Origin: Flectonema sp. DT1601
Lineage: Eukaryota > Euglenozoa > Diplonemea > Diplonemida > Diplonemidae
NCBI GenBank assembly: GCA_964019425.1
Contig: OZ025803.1
Coordinates: 416,001-480,000 of the forward strand
Length of the DNA: 64,000 bases
Direction: 5' to 3'
The position numbers were made by a program, and so were the translations under genes. The notes beneath the pieces were generated by a model that saw only the letters and a list, made by a program, of their open reading frames with translations, was not told the DNA's origin and made no database searches. Below are positions 45,821 through 59,105 of this stretch, piece by piece; the stretch's first letter is position 1, and every line of letters starts with the position of its first letter.

Positions 45821-48046
45821 TTAAGAGGTTGGTAAAACAACACTTCTCTTCCAACTCTCAGGGACTAGCGACGGTGCTATTTCATTGAAGTGATCGGCGG
45901 CTGATGATGTCATGTGAAGTTCGAGTTCGTTTCGTCGACTCCTCTTTTTCATCATTTGTACAGCAGCAGAAGTTGTAAGTGAAGTCGGTTCATATGGTAG
46001 TTGTTGTTGCATTTGTTGACGACGAATGTCACTCAGCTTACAACTAACAACACGTTTTCTCACAGAAAGTGTTTTCCCTCCTAACGGTCCTCGGTTGTCA
46101 ATAAGTCTCTGCTGACGTCGTCTTTCTATCTCTTGGGCCTGCCAGCTGTCATTAAGTTGTTCAGCTCGTTCAGTGACGTGACGGATACCTTGTCGAAGTT
46201 TATCGAGTTGATCTCTAATTCTTCCACCAGTGTCAGGACGGAATAGGACTTCAGAATGGATGGGTGCTATGTCTTCATGTTTATAATCAGCTGCGATTAT
46301 TGACTCGTCGTCTCCACTATCTAAATTACCAATTCCTCCATCTTTATTCCATTCATCCACTAGAACAGAAATCAATTCCTCCTCTCCTGCTTGTTGAATC
46401 TTATCCATTAGCTGACCTCTATTTTGAAGAACATTCTGAAGAATCATAATACGTCCTTTTGCACCTCTTAATATTGGAGGAGGTGGCGGAGTGGGAGGTG
46501 ATTTCGGTTGGAGGGTTGTTGCAAGTACATCATCAATGGTCTGCCATTCCGACTTCTGAAATAAGACAAGTGGAGTTTCCCTTTTGCGTGGTCTTGTTCG
46601 TTCCCTGGAGCATAAGTTTGTTAATGTCTCTGGAATAACCGCAGGTAGATTAGTAGTCACCGAGGGGTGTAATCGTTTAAATACGCTCCCAGAAGAGCGA
46701 GGATTTTGAGTTCTTCTGCAAGACGGTGCTATTTCAATCAAACCGAGAGATTTCACAGGAAATGTAGTTCGTGACTTCTTCACGAGCACTTCCGATTTTC
46801 TTGCATTCATCAGGGTACCCTGAAAGGCTCGGGTTACTCTCACCGCCTTGTGCATTTTTGCCAGTTGGGTCATTGGCTTCTTATTTGCCTCCGAAGCAAT
46901 GAGGGAGGATATTGGTCGGGAGCGGAGTTTGGTCCAGAAACCGATTGGCAGGTTACGGGAACGTAATTTCCGAATCTTTCTTTTTCTCCCCTTCTTCTTG
47001 TTCTTTGATGATGTTATTCGTGAACGCGGTGGTTTCTGAGGATCTGGTTCCGAATCCGAGTACTCAGACTCTTCTTCTTCTTCGTCATCTTCTTCCGAAG
47101 TTGAATAGTTCGAAAGCTCTTGTAACTTCTCTTTGAGGTGGCGAAACTGTTTGATAACGGTTCCTGGTAAACCTAATCTTATGATGTCTTTTCTTATAAT
47201 ATTTATCTTTAGTCTCTCAATAGCTTTTAATTTTCTGAATTGTATTTCCTCCCTGTTCGTTATTCGTCTTCCCAGGTACTTCACTGTTAAGTAAGAGGCC
47301 CATAATAACTTATTCTCAGTGACACCCTTCCTGTTATCTGAGCAACTTTTCTCGAGCTTGCTTAGATTTTCTTTCAAGTGAGTGCTGGTTTGAGTTTCTA
47401 TGAGATCTGTTATAGATAAAAGATTATGTTTTCTTGAAGTTGTGACTATCCATTGTTGATGTAGACGACCCTTCGGATTTAAAAGTTGATTATGATTGCG
47501 ACCCAATATCAAAGGAGCCATGAATCGACTCATAACCTGTCCACTCTTTGTAACAACTGGGTCAACCATTAGGTTTTTACGACCACCGTAGCTCTGTGGC
47601 CATGGTTGGCTTTCTACAAATTCAGAAGGGATTTCAATACCTTCGAGGTCGCATATCTCATGGAAGACAATAGTCGCTTCAATGCGCTGAATAGTTTTAG
47701 CGACATCAACTTTTTTCACCTGTCGCAAAACTAATTCCATGTCATCATCACTCTTTACAGGGGAACGTAGATCACTTTCCGACTCAGAGCTGCTGTCGTA
47801 TTCGAAGTCACTTTCACACTCTAATTGATATCTGTCAAGGAAGTCATGTCGAGACCACAGAAGTTTTCTTGACGGGTGTGGAATTCTTGATGTCCCTTGT
47901 CTAAGTAATTTCTGCGATGGATACCTCATGAGCTTTTTTTGAGAACAGGTCACACCAACACGATTCCGATTTCTTGCTAGAGGTAGATTTATTGCATCTT
48001 TTTTCGGCTTCCGAGGTTGGAGATGTTCGAAATCTGGTGTCAGCAT
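45821..48046 (-). CDS. Unrecognised large basic, probably nuclear protein
   Basis: Single exon, 741 residues. It is strongly basic overall, with nuclear-localisation-like clusters near 9-17 (LQPRKPKKD) and 345-365 (KNKKKGRKRKIRKLRSR). Acidic Ser stretches occur at about 75-92 (DFEYDSSSESESD) and 315-335 (SEEDDEEEEESEYSDSE). It also has a proline run (PPTPPPPPILRGAKGR) and a helical stretch near the C terminus (RDQLDKLRQGIRHVTERAEQLND). Residues 110-310 look the most folded. I see no catalytic motif. Alternating acid and base blocks suggest a chromatin or ribosome-biogenesis protein, which is inference from composition only. Confidence 0.78.
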   Translation of the reverse strand: MLTPDFEHLQPRKPKKDAINLPLARNRNRVGVTCSQKKLMRYPSQKLLRQGTSRIPHPSRKLLWSRHDFLDRYQLECESDFEYDSSSESESDLRSPVKSDDDMELVLRQVKKVDVAKTIQRIEATIVFHEICDLEGIEIPSEFVESQPWPQSYGGRKNLMVDPVVTKSGQVMSRFMAPLILGRNHNQLLNPKGRLHQQWIVTTSRKHNLLSITDLIETQTSTHLKENLSKLEKSCSDNRKGVTENKLLWASYLTVKYLGRRITNREEIQFRKLKAIERLKINIIRKDIIRLGLPGTVIKQFRHLKEKLQELSNYSTSEEDDEEEEESEYSDSEPDPQKPPRSRITSSKNKKKGRKRKIRKLRSRNLPIGFWTKLRSRPISSLIASEANKKPMTQLAKMHKAVRVTRAFQGTLMNARKSEVLVKKSRTTFPVKSLGLIEIAPSCRRTQNPRSSGSVFKRLHPSVTTNLPAVIPETLTNLCSRERTRPRKRETPLVLFQKSEWQTIDDVLATTLQPKSPPTPPPPPILRGAKGRIMILQNVLQNRGQLMDKIQQAGEEELISVLVDEWNKDGGIGNLDSGDDESIIAADYKHEDIAPIHSEVLFRPDTGGRIRDQLDKLRQGIRHVTERAEQLNDSWQAQEIERRRQQRLIDNRGPLGGKTLSVRKRVVSCKLSDIRRQQMQQQLPYEPTSLTTSAAVQMMKKRSRRNELELHMTSSAADHFNEIAPSLVPESWKRSVVLPTS

Positions 48047-50339
48047 TTTCGATTAACCATAACAGATCAGCTAATGGAGAGTGTCATGTTTATATTATTA
48101 TTGTATGTTATCATATTTACTATTGGGAATTATAATGACTACAAAGTGTTCTTCTTTTCATGACTTGTTGCAACCTGAGAGAATCAAAAAATATGAAAGA
48201 CAAATTATTACATAAATCAAAATCGCAATTACCTTCAAAGATGGGGTTGCCGGGGGCATCCTGCCGCCTGCATCGAAGGACAGCTGCCTAGGGGACACAG
48301 CCTAGGGGACACACATCATCTTTCTGGTTCACTATATGTACTAACTCTGAATTATTTAATTGCAGTTTTTTTTTTTTTTTTTGTGTTGGCTTTGATACAA
48401 CGGACAGGGCGCGTAAGGAATTCTGCCCCATCTGCATCGACTGTCAGTTAGTTGGCTACCAAATCTATGAGAGTACGTGGTGTAACTCTCAGCAACGATT
48501 GCTAACTGAAACGCCTTTGAAAAGTATTTTATTAGAATAAAGTAACGCAGCTAATTGTTGAAAACAAAAAGGAGATCGAAAAAAAAAAGAAAAAAAAAGT
48601 GTGCCAAAGTTAAATAACTGCTCCAGCAAACCATTCTGTCCGCTACTTGTTTCGAATGTAAGTACCTAGATTAAACACCTCTTTAGTGATCAGTGGTAGG
48701 TCTATATAACTAATCTCTATGAGTTTCCCCAATAAATAATAAGACCAGACCACACAATACACCATAAAGTAGCTATCTTTATCAACCTTCAGCTGTTGAC
48801 TTTAGAATTAGCAAATGGGAGGCCTTTATAGGGATGAGGCGGGCCTCACTTCAGCGTCAGTGAGAATCGGGAGGGAGGAAAACGGGAAGAATAAGAAATA
48901 CTTACGGAGTGCCTACAGGTTCCCCGCAACCATTTTGAAACTCCAGGTCGCAGATAACATTGGACGTGTGTAAGAAGTTTGGTACAAAGTTTAAATGGAA
49001 GGCATCAAGTCTACTGACAATAGCCAATAAAAAGAACTATTAAAGCCTTCGCACCAATGCGTCTGGATCACATCTTTAGCCAACTGGATTCGTATTCGCA
49101 GGAAAGAAAAACAAAAAACAAAAAAACATATGCAAATGGGTGGCACAAAGTAAACCAAAACAAAAACATAGTTTTGGATATGACAATACTTTTATGCCAT
49201 CCTTAAGCGTTAGAGCAGTCTGCGGAAGTAATCCTTGCTGCAGCTCCTCCAAGCAAGTAGTAGCAGGTTTTCGTACAAGAAAGCATCTTAGATCGGTCTT
49301 ACAGTATAGCTGTCGAGACATAACAAATAGAGCTCAGAGGCGGGAACTTTTTTTTCTTTTTTCTTAAACTAAAAAACAAACGCAGAACAAAAAAACAGTT
49401 CAAACCGTTATATAGTATGGGCTAGGAAGAGAGGGAGTACCTGGAAATAAGTGAGGGATGGGATGGCAAGCATTATCACCACCATGGAATAACTGAGTGA
49501 CAACCAAGCGATTAGGTGATCTGCAAGCCGTAAAAAAGAACATACGTACACACTTCACTATCCACCGTAGAGCATTCGGATCATCTTACAGTGAAAGGAA
49601 GAGTTCGTATTTTCTTATTATTCTTTCTTGACCAGGCAGGGGGTTAGGGAGAATTTTTTTTTTTTTTTTTTTTTTTTTTGATTCCTTCGACAGTTGTTAT
49701 AACCGAAAAAGAATAAGAACTTACTAATGATTTAATTTGTGGCGTTTGTACATGTCCGAGAACCGAAAAGTAAAAAAAAAAAAAATTGGAGAGGGAGGGT
49801 AAATTGATACTTTTAAAAGGGATGAGAGACTTCTAAGTACAATTACCTTGGATACACTATGCGTGATCTTGATGAGAACAAACATTCACTCCGAAAGAAT
49901 AGACTCAGTCCAATTCTCTTTTACTTTTTTGGTTCGCTGCCATGTAAAAAGTTACAATTGTTCTCAAGAGATAGAGCAGAAATCATACAAAATAATGAAA
50001 GATGGGGAAAAAGAAATCCAGAGAAGCGACGACGCACTTTGAGTAGTAAAGAGGTTTCATTTTTTTTTTTTTTTTTTTCATTCTATTTTTTTTTTCTTTC
50101 CTTCTCTATATTCTGGCACAAAAACAAAGCACCATAGAGAATAAGGCACACAAAGCATGACTGCTCAGGGGTGGAGAAGGGGAAGATTGGGGAATTTAAA
50201 AGGATTTTCAAACACAAGGACTGGTGTCCCCTAAAATAAGGTGCAAAAGCGTTGAGTGAACAACTATAGCATTGTCAGAGTGACGATTATCGATCCACCT
50301 CACGCAAACAAGAAATATACAAAATAACATAGTTGTGAA
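48047..50339. other. Start of gene-poor AT-rich region
   Basis: No long frame. GCCTAGGGGACACA is repeated twice in tandem at 48286-48313, inside a GC-richer patch (48235-48320). The minus strand of that patch is open and is followed by a possible GTAATT donor and an acceptor (CTCTCAG near 48177). This could be a 5' UTR exon of the gene to the left or the tail of another gene. Long T runs occur at 48366 and 49657. Confidence 0.45.
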
Positions 50340-51060
50340 AAAATTTAAAAGCAAAATCAAATGGCTGCGCCACCGAAATCGAGATTATTGATAATTAATT
50401 TACTGCCGCAGTGCCTCTCCTTTTCTCATCAGTGCGCTGCAGCTAGAATTGATTACCAGTGTAAGCGAAGCTGCTTGCAGATTAAGCGCTTGAACTTGGG
50501 TGTTTCTTACTTGGGTGCCACGTCTATCAAAGACGAGTATTTCTGACCGGGTCTCTGCATCTCATCAATAAGGAACCTCAGAATGACCTTTCTAGGTTCC
50601 AGATGCTTTGCTACATTAAGTGTGCTCAGCCGAACACCTGGTGCGACTTAGTAAGCTTGTGGCCGAAACACAAAAATACTGTGACTTGCGAAGAGATTGT
50701 ACTGTACTTGAGATTTGGCGTGTTACTATCTGTAGCGATAATCATATTGAGCCAGTACTCTGTATCATATGCTTCGCCTGATGAAAGGACATCAGTACCA
50801 AGGTAATAAGAATGTAAGTTGGCTGCATCAATTTTCTCCAACAGTATAACCTTTTATTTACCAGAAGTTATCAGATCCAGGGTACTTACCCTGTCCTAGC
50901 ACGCTTTCGCTTTGCAGGCTTCACCTTCCTCCGTCTCAGTTGGTAGAATCGACTTTTACTGATTCTACCTCTGGTTCTCCGGGACTAGAGATTAACTCTT
51001 CCTCATCAGAGGTTCTCCTTGATCTTTTCTCTACGTCCGTGGTAGCAGCCAAGTATTAAT
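50340..51060. other. GC-richer island with clustered perfect inverted repeats
   Basis: Within AT-rich DNA this island has near-balanced composition and five perfect short stems: CGTCT/AGACG (50521-50535), GGAACCT/AGGTTCC (50572-50600), CAGGGTA/TACCCTG with a 2-base loop (50878-50893), GGTAGAATC/GATTCTACC (50942-50969) and ACCTCTG/CAGAGGT (50967-51013). The last two share bases, so they would be alternatives. A structured RNA is possible. Short open frames exist on both strands, so small exons cannot be excluded. No known RNA family recognised. Confidence 0.4.
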
Positions 51061-53630
51061 TTCTTTGGGAATAAATAAATTAAATAAATTCAAAATTAAT
51101 TCACAAGTATGAAATAAAAAGAAACAAAAAAATGAGGGGTAAAAAATAAGACCTAAAAAAAAGAAAAAGCTATGTCAATCACGTGAGCGAATTCCCACGT
51201 CATCAGCCACAAAAAGAATGAAATTTTTTTTTAAAAAAAAAAAAGAGACAGTTTCCTTCTTACTCAATTTTTTTTTCCTTTTTTTTTTTCGAACAACTCC
51301 AATCAAAATCCACCAACGAAGCAAGACGAATTGTGATATGTTGGAAGTGACGTCGTCCGTTAGTCCAGTTGGTTCTTCACACTCGTAAACAAGAAAAATG
51401 GATTAAAACGAATCTAAATCATCTTTCCTAACGTTGGTTAAGTTACTCAAAACTGGGAGTAGACAAATGAAATAAAAACACGACAAAGCCGTTACCTGAA
51501 AATGTTGCTCTTGAATACGGAAAACGAATCAGATATATAAATATTTCGGGCGACTGAAGAAAAGCAGCTACGCACATATAACTCAGCGACATATATTGAT
51601 ACTCACACTTGCTGACCTTCCTTATTTATTGTATCAATCACTACTTACACCCACACGAAGCGCGACTGTAACGAAGAACGGGGTTGGAAAAAAGGAATAA
51701 AAAAACAACTTAAAATTTATTAATGTTTCATTTGTCCAGATATGACATGCCTGTCAGCATCTGTTGGTTTTTTTTATTGTCCTTGCTTGTTCGCAGGAGC
51801 TATGTATTTAAAACTCAATGTAAGTACCGTCAAAAGATCGGACGAGTATTTTCAGCACTTTCAAATGTATAGCTTGAAAGAGCTAGTCGAGGGATGCAAA
51901 GGAAAAATAACAAATTGTGACTTGCACTGCCGACTGCCTAATAGCCTTCTTGTGATTTCATATATAAGAGGCCAAAGGGACAGAGTCATATATAGTCAGA
52001 AACACCAACTACTAATAGGTTAACTTCTAGCCAACAACAACTTCATGTTGATCACGTAGTTTATAGTAATTAAGCTAATACAAGCGTGAATGCAAGGCAT
52101 GTTGTGGTGAGTACCATTCGCAAAAGAATAGACGAAAAAAATAAGGAGGGGGTCTTACATCAAACAAAAAAAAAAGGAACAGGAGTTTTTATTTTATTTT
52201 ATTATTATTATTATTATTTTTTTTTTTTTCAAAAGTCGAAAGAATTAACCAATAAAAAATAAAAAAAATAAAATTATTTAAATATAAAAAAATAAAAAAA
52301 ACGTCGAATGCTGCTGTTTGTACTATTTTGTTTGCAAGTGGAAGTCGAACCTTAGAAAGCCAAAAGACAATACCACACATCTGTGAGACTCTCACTAACG
52401 AAAAGAGACATAAGCCCTTCACAAGTAAACAACTACTTAAAGTTAAGGCTGAGGAAAAAATGAAAAAATAAAATAAAAAATCACATTAAATATTATTTTA
52501 GTATAAGATGTGTTTCCTTCACCAAATATTGAATAAAATGGTAAGTGGTTATACAAAAATAAAAAAAAAAAAAAAAAAAGAACAATAAGTTCGTTGTTCA
52601 ATAATGCAGTTTCCCAACAAACAGTAGACGAAAAGAATAAATAAGGAACTCATTTGCCAATCATTTGATTGAAAGTACCTCCTTGGCGATTATTGTTTCT
52701 GAATCTTCATTGCAGAGAAGAATAGAATAGGGAAAATCCGGTTCAAAAAAAAAAAAAAAAAAACTCAACGAAGTAACAACGAATCAGAGATACAAAAGAA
52801 AACCTCCAACGCCGAAGAAAAAGAGGCTGTAGACAATAAAAAAAAAAAAGATAAAAAAAAACGGGGTACGACCCCTATCGATCCATTGCTCGACCCTAAT
52901 GAGTTTGCTATGAAATAGTGCACTAAATCAAGATATAAAAAAGACATTGCCCTGTTGTTCCATCTATGTTAGCAAAGTCCACTTAACAATGTGAAATTCT
53001 TAGTTTCAGGTAGTATTGTCTTATACGTCTTGTCGTTCTTAGCCCCTAATGGGTTTATCGTTAAAAAAGGTAAACTGCTACCGCAGTAACAAAATATTAA
53101 ATAATAAAAAAAAAAAGAATACATTGTTGCGTGAGAAATGGTGCTGTACTCCAAAAATACTATAGATAGATAAATAATATTGTTATTTCTTTTCGCTGCC
53201 TTACTGTAAACCGAAACTTGTAAGTATAAAGATAATTTTTTCCAAAACGAAAAAAAGAATTCCTTGCGGGTTTAATGATTGTGCGGGCATTGCACCGCCC
53301 CCAGGAAAGACAGAAAGTATATGGTGTTGTGTTTGTGAACAAGCAGTCTGCCTTATGGCACCAAGCGATTACTTACTTTTACTAGACATTTATTGGAGTA
53401 AGAAATTAGCTCCATTAGAGGGTTTATTTGCTTGAATTACTTTTTTTTTTTTTTTTTAAAAACTAAAACTTAATAAGTAAATACAACAAAAAAAACAAAA
53501 AAAAAAAACAATACAAATCCAATAGAGATATGGAGTGGAATCGCAAGCGGATTGAAAGGAACCGAATAAAAAAAAAAAAAAAAAAAAAGATCAAATTTTT
53601 CGGCCCCGTTTTCAACATGATACATAAGTA

Positions 53631-53663
<33 letters not shown>

Positions 53664-55354
53664 ATGTCAATGCATACTATCAAAGGGTTAAGTGGTATTG
53701 TGAACTCAGATGTTGATGATTTTCACATTCCGTTGATTAGTTTTTTTTTTTGACAAATTCTGATCTGATCAAAGACAGCAACCTGATCACTGCTGTTAAT
53801 TTTTATTTTTTTTTCGCAGTTAATACATGAGGCAATATTACTTTATATATCAGAAAGAAAATATAGACTACTTTATTATTATTATCATTAATTTTTTTTT
53901 TTTTTTTCTTCTTCTTATTAATATTTTTGCTTTGGTTGATTTTATTGGAAACCGAGTGTTGGGGGGCATCAAAAAAAAACTTTACTACATTATATTTTTT
54001 TTTTAAAAATTTATTTATTTTATAAAAACCCGTAAGAATCAATTTTTTTTTCTTACTGAAATGTTTCTGACTAAAAAAAAAAAAAAAAATGGATATAAAA
54101 AAATAATTAGAAACTAATAACATTATACGAGCAGGTGTTTAACAACATTAACAAGAAAAGGAAATGTTTTTTTTTTTTTTTTTTTTTAATTTATTGGAAA
54201 TTTAGGTTCCTAAGCACAAAAACTATCGGATTTCATACGAGATACTGAATCCTCGTTCTCCTTCCAAAAGTTTTTTATAAATATCTGTAATTATGGAATT
54301 GCAGAGATCACCAAGTCGAGAGCGTAAGTATTTTTTTCTGAATGACATCACAGTCTTCAAAGCTTTAGAAGACGTCTTGTGTTTCTGTCGCATGTTAATT
54401 TGTTTGATTTACTTTCGTTGATTTTGAAGTTTTTTATTTTATTTTATTTTTTTTTTTTTAAATTCTAAAGCCCCCTGAGCATATTCCTCGACGAACGGTC
54501 AGGGAAAATGAAACAAGAAACCAGTCGGTATAAAAAAACGTTTTATTCATGAATATAGATGTTGAAATAAGGAATAGAAAGACAATAAAAAGTCAGAAAT
54601 AGAAAACTACGATTCTCTCTGTTTTCCTAACAACAGTTTTACACAACAAAAGTCGCTAGAGAAACAGCTCTCCAAGGCCGATGGAGAAAGTAGCTAACCA
54701 GTAGTAGCAATCTAATCCTATTTTTTTTTTTTTTTTTTTTTTTTTGTTGTCTCAAGATGTAGAATAAGACGATCTCGTTATCTCATTCAAAACAAACTCA
54801 TCTAACAAAAATTATTAAGATACTACAACAGGCACGAAACTGATGGGTGAAATCCAAATCACAAGGCAAGCTGCATGTCAATAATAATAATATATTAAAA
54901 GAAAACGGAAAGAATAAGATATTGCGGGGGAGGTGTGCTAAAAGAAATCCACAATACATTCCACACGATTATCGGGTTACTGTTGCAAAACTGACTGAAA
55001 ATATCACATTGCAGAGAGTAAACGGATTTTTTTAATGTCCTGAATAACAATAAGAACGTCCAATATCGATTTCAGGCACGAAGACAATAAAATAGAAAAA
55101 TAAATGAATGGAAAAAAAAAGGTAATCGTTAGCTGAACGCACAACAGCGAATCATGCAAACCCCTCTCAAAATACTAACAATGAGAAGGCTACAACTAAA
55201 CTACAAAAGGAGAGAGATCGAAAGATACGAAAATGGCAATGATCGATCTACAGAAACTTAGCTTATTTGAACATCACTAGTCCTGTCTCTGCTTTCATTC
55301 AACAAACACTTTTAATGATATTAAAAAGCACTTTGGGAGAGGGAGAGGGAAAGG

Positions 55355-55390
<36 letters not shown>

Positions 55391-55948
55391 CACACACGCA
55401 ACCGTTCTTGAGAAAACGAGAGACACTGGAGCAGAACAATAAATCTGCGAAAAAAATTTTGAGAGGGTGGAAACTAACAAGAATAAAAAGAAAATGAGGA
55501 AGCGTTCAGAAGGTAATTCCAACAGTAATAAAGCATGCCAACCGCAGCTACTTTGTGTTTAACATTTTTGTTTGTTTTCCGTGAGCTGGAGATTTATTTT
55601 TTCCTTCCATATCATTCATTTACTGTTATCGTTGTCTGCTGACTTGAAACTGATAAAGTGTGTACGAAGTTTGTTTTAAACTAAATTTTTAGGAAACTTT
55701 TGGCATCTGCAAAAACAAGCCAATAACAGCATACGCGTAAGAATTATTATGTCAGCCTATACCAACCTAGCAACGCGTCTGCGAAAGAAGGGGTTGCAGC
55801 CACCTTGATTGAAACAATGGTTTATATTCATTAAGATTAAATTTCTTTAGTTTTCGTCGCTAAAAACAAAAAATGACTGTTCAGTATGCCACCAGTCGCA
55901 CGATAACATAAAAGGCTCCGATTTATTGTAGATATTTCTGTAGGCTTG

Positions 55949-55970
55949 ATGAAGGAGTAACTTCCTTCAT
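55949..55970. other. Perfect 8-bp hairpin
   Basis: ATGAAGGA and TCCTTCAT flank the 6-base loop GTAACT. Isolated, no gene context. Confidence 0.7.
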
Positions 55971-57388
55971 GACACATTGCCAGAGTCTTTGTGTATCGTT
56001 GTAGCATTTAAGGTGTTCGAGTAGCAGAAGAAATATTGATATGGCAGTCAAGTAGTTATTTTTTTATTTTATAGTAGTACCCGATTGAGTCGACCAAGAT
56101 GGAAAAAAAAAAAAATTATTTTAAAATCTTGCCAGCCAACACCATGGAAAAAAAAAAAAAAAAAAAGAAAAAGAAAACACGAAAATCGCTTCAATGAATG
56201 GCAAAGCTCCTCCTGTCTAGCAACCCACTCACCGTTCGTTTTTTTAGTCTTCCAATTAGAGTAACATAAGATATATGTAACATACATGTTGAGTAATTCG
56301 GCGCTTCAAGCAAGCCTACAGTTCCCTTTATTGTGTTTTCTCAAAGGACTTTACAAGTTGTTAGCAGTAACAATAAATGCCAATAATAATACTGCAGTTG
56401 GTGTCTGCTTGCATGTCAGATACGCAACTAACAAACGCAACTTCAATACAGCGATTGCTACCCAATCAACTCTACTCGTCAACGAAGATAGACAAAACAA
56501 AAAACAAAATAAAAAGGGGGGCACAATATAAACAACACATGCAAATACTCAATTTTATTGCACAGGAAGACTTTGCTTCAGTAATTCCGATTCAAGGGTT
56601 AGGGTTTTCTCCAAGAGTGGCAAAGTTCACACTAGAGAGAATCACCAGGGAATGAGCTAAGAGAGGGTGAGCTATAACAATCAAGCGATGAAAAAGCCTT
56701 GTGGCGAATCATCTTGGAGGGGCAAAAACATCCCTCGCAGAGAGAGAGGAGACCGATTCCCTTAAAGAAAAGCGTCACCGCGCTCTCAAGGAAGCGAAGA
56801 ATGAGCTTTTTCAATAAGGGGAGGAAAGAAAATGAAAATAAGAAAATAGAACTGCTAGCTCTTGCAAAATCCGCATAATTAAATATGTAGGTTTGCTTTT
56901 TCCGAACATGTTGCGTGTACTACTATTCCAGAAACAACGAGTCAGACACACGAGGAAAGAAAAGAATATTGCTAACCCACCCATTATAATAAAGCAGACT
57001 ACGTAGCATAAGCAGACTGCTGAAGAGCGCAAATGATCTCTTTTAATACCTGGGAAGGGTTTACAGTCGACATTATTGAAGGGATTGTGACTGCATTATA
57101 TGGCAACGATCTTACAGGACTTTTTTTTTTTTTTTTTTTTTTGTTTTGCATTGAGGTGAGATGAGAGGTTCAGCAAAAAACGGACCGGACAAAAAACAAA
57201 AAAACAAAAAAAAAAGCTTCCTAAATGTACCAGCCCGTTTACACACTCCTTTTTATCACTCACCATTATGTTGCACTGCGTTACAAATGCGTACATAACG
57301 CACAAGAACACTCAAGGACAAATTCGAGAGGAAAAAGGCCGCTAAAACTGCTGCGCTTTTGTTGTCCCACGAAACTCTTTTGAAAAAG

Positions 57389-57410
57389 TAATATTTTTCG
57401 AAAAATATTA
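57389..57410. other. Perfect 22-bp palindrome
   Basis: TAATATTTTTC followed directly by its reverse complement, with a TTCGAA centre. It could be a cruciform or a dimeric-protein site, or chance in AT-rich DNA. Confidence 0.7.
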
Positions 57411-59074
57411 ATTTTTATTTTATTTTGACTCGGTGGAAAGATGAGATATGAAAGAAGTACCACCGGAATAGTTCGTTCGGAAATCTTTGATTCTTGCAGA
57501 GAGCAAGAATTGTTAAAAGGTCGTCGAATTAGGAAGAAGCTTTAATCCTCGATAATGCAAAGCGATAAAAATATCTCCAAAAAATTAACTTGTCAAGAGG
57601 TACTATCATTGCTGCACTGATTGCCACTTCGTTTTCCAGTTTTTCATTCTTTTTTGAATCTATTCTAAGTGGACCCTCATCCTCTCAATAAAAGAATCGA
57701 AAATCCCTTTCGTAGGGAAAAAAAAAAAAAAAAAAAAAAATTAAAGACTCCGTTACAATTTGCTGAACAGCTACAGGTTGTATTTTTGTTATTTATTTAT
57801 TTATTTATTTTATTTTTGCCATCTCGCAATGGAATTTTTGCTTAGTGAATTATGCGTTACAAGACAAGGGTAGACCGAAATAAATAAACGTTACTGAAAA
57901 AACGCAGGTTTAAGAATAAATAAAAAAGGGAAATAAAAAAAACTATTCGTCAGTGTGTGCCTTTGAGGCTATCTGCTGAGTTTGAAACTATATTCCCAAG
58001 CAAAACATATATAGAGAAAGGAGAATAATAAAAAAAGTAAAAAATATTTCTCACAATAGAAAAAGAATGAAGGGGAGGTAAATTGATACTTTTTTTTTTT
58101 TTTTTTTTTGAGGAAAACTTTTTATCCCTACTTCGCAATCAGATTTGTTCATTCGCCGTAACAACCACTGAAGGAAAAATAGAGAGTAACCTCCTGCCAG
58201 AGAAAGAAAGCACGCAAAAGAAGAACGCAAAATACGAACTTCCTTAACTGCTTCGCGGTCACAAGATTTGTAACAACAATTAAAAAAAAAAAATAAAAAA
58301 ATACTGAGAAAAAACAGATAAATACCTCCTTAGAAGGCTGCAAATTCGCATAACGCTTGCTCCAGAAATATTTTGTTTATTTGAAAGTTACTTGACTTCA
58401 ACTATAAAAAAAAAAAAAAAAAAAAAAATACATATTAACGTTACGTTCCGCCAACCTGCCATTCACTAGTAAGCAGAAATCAACGATGGTTACCTTCACC
58501 AGCTGAGGATGCAGGTAGATGATCAAAAAAAAGAAAAAAGAAGAAGAGAAAAAACACTTACCATACCCCAAAAAAGGGATATCCTAACAATACAATAAAT
58601 TAATGTGTCTCTACACAAAAAAAAAAAAAGAAAAAACATTATCCAAAAAATTTCCAATCAATTATTTATTTATCTATTTAAATTAAAACAAAAGACAAGA
58701 AAGGGAAGAGGGAGAATAAAAAAAAAAAAAAAAAAATTAATAAAAATAAACTGCTGTGAACTTTTTATTTTTTTTTTTGTGACCAAACGAAAATGAAAAA
58801 GATGGATAAATAGATAAAGAAGCCCATTCCATTGCATATTATGCATCGCTGATACAGCAAACTAAGGAGGTATCGGGTAACTCCCTAGAGCTACGAAGCA
58901 ACAGCAACGTAAGTAGACCCCATCCTATTTGGGTTTGTAAAAGTATAGCTCACAAAGCATCAGCATGTCATCTCCAGTTTTTCTACAATGTCTAGACAGA
59001 AATTACTGTAGAGTTCACGAAGTGAACAACAACAACAAAAAGAAAAAAAAACAAATGATAATAAAAGGGAAGAA

Positions 59075-59105
<31 letters not shown>

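Noticed and set aside
50878-50893. 5' end of a U1 snRNA (TACTTACC match)
   Set aside because: The match is short and sits inside a perfect palindrome; the expected first stem-loop and an Sm site are not seen.
53470-54123. Short Phe/Lys-rich frames in the desert
   Set aside because: They arise from A/T homopolymers and have no start context or domain.
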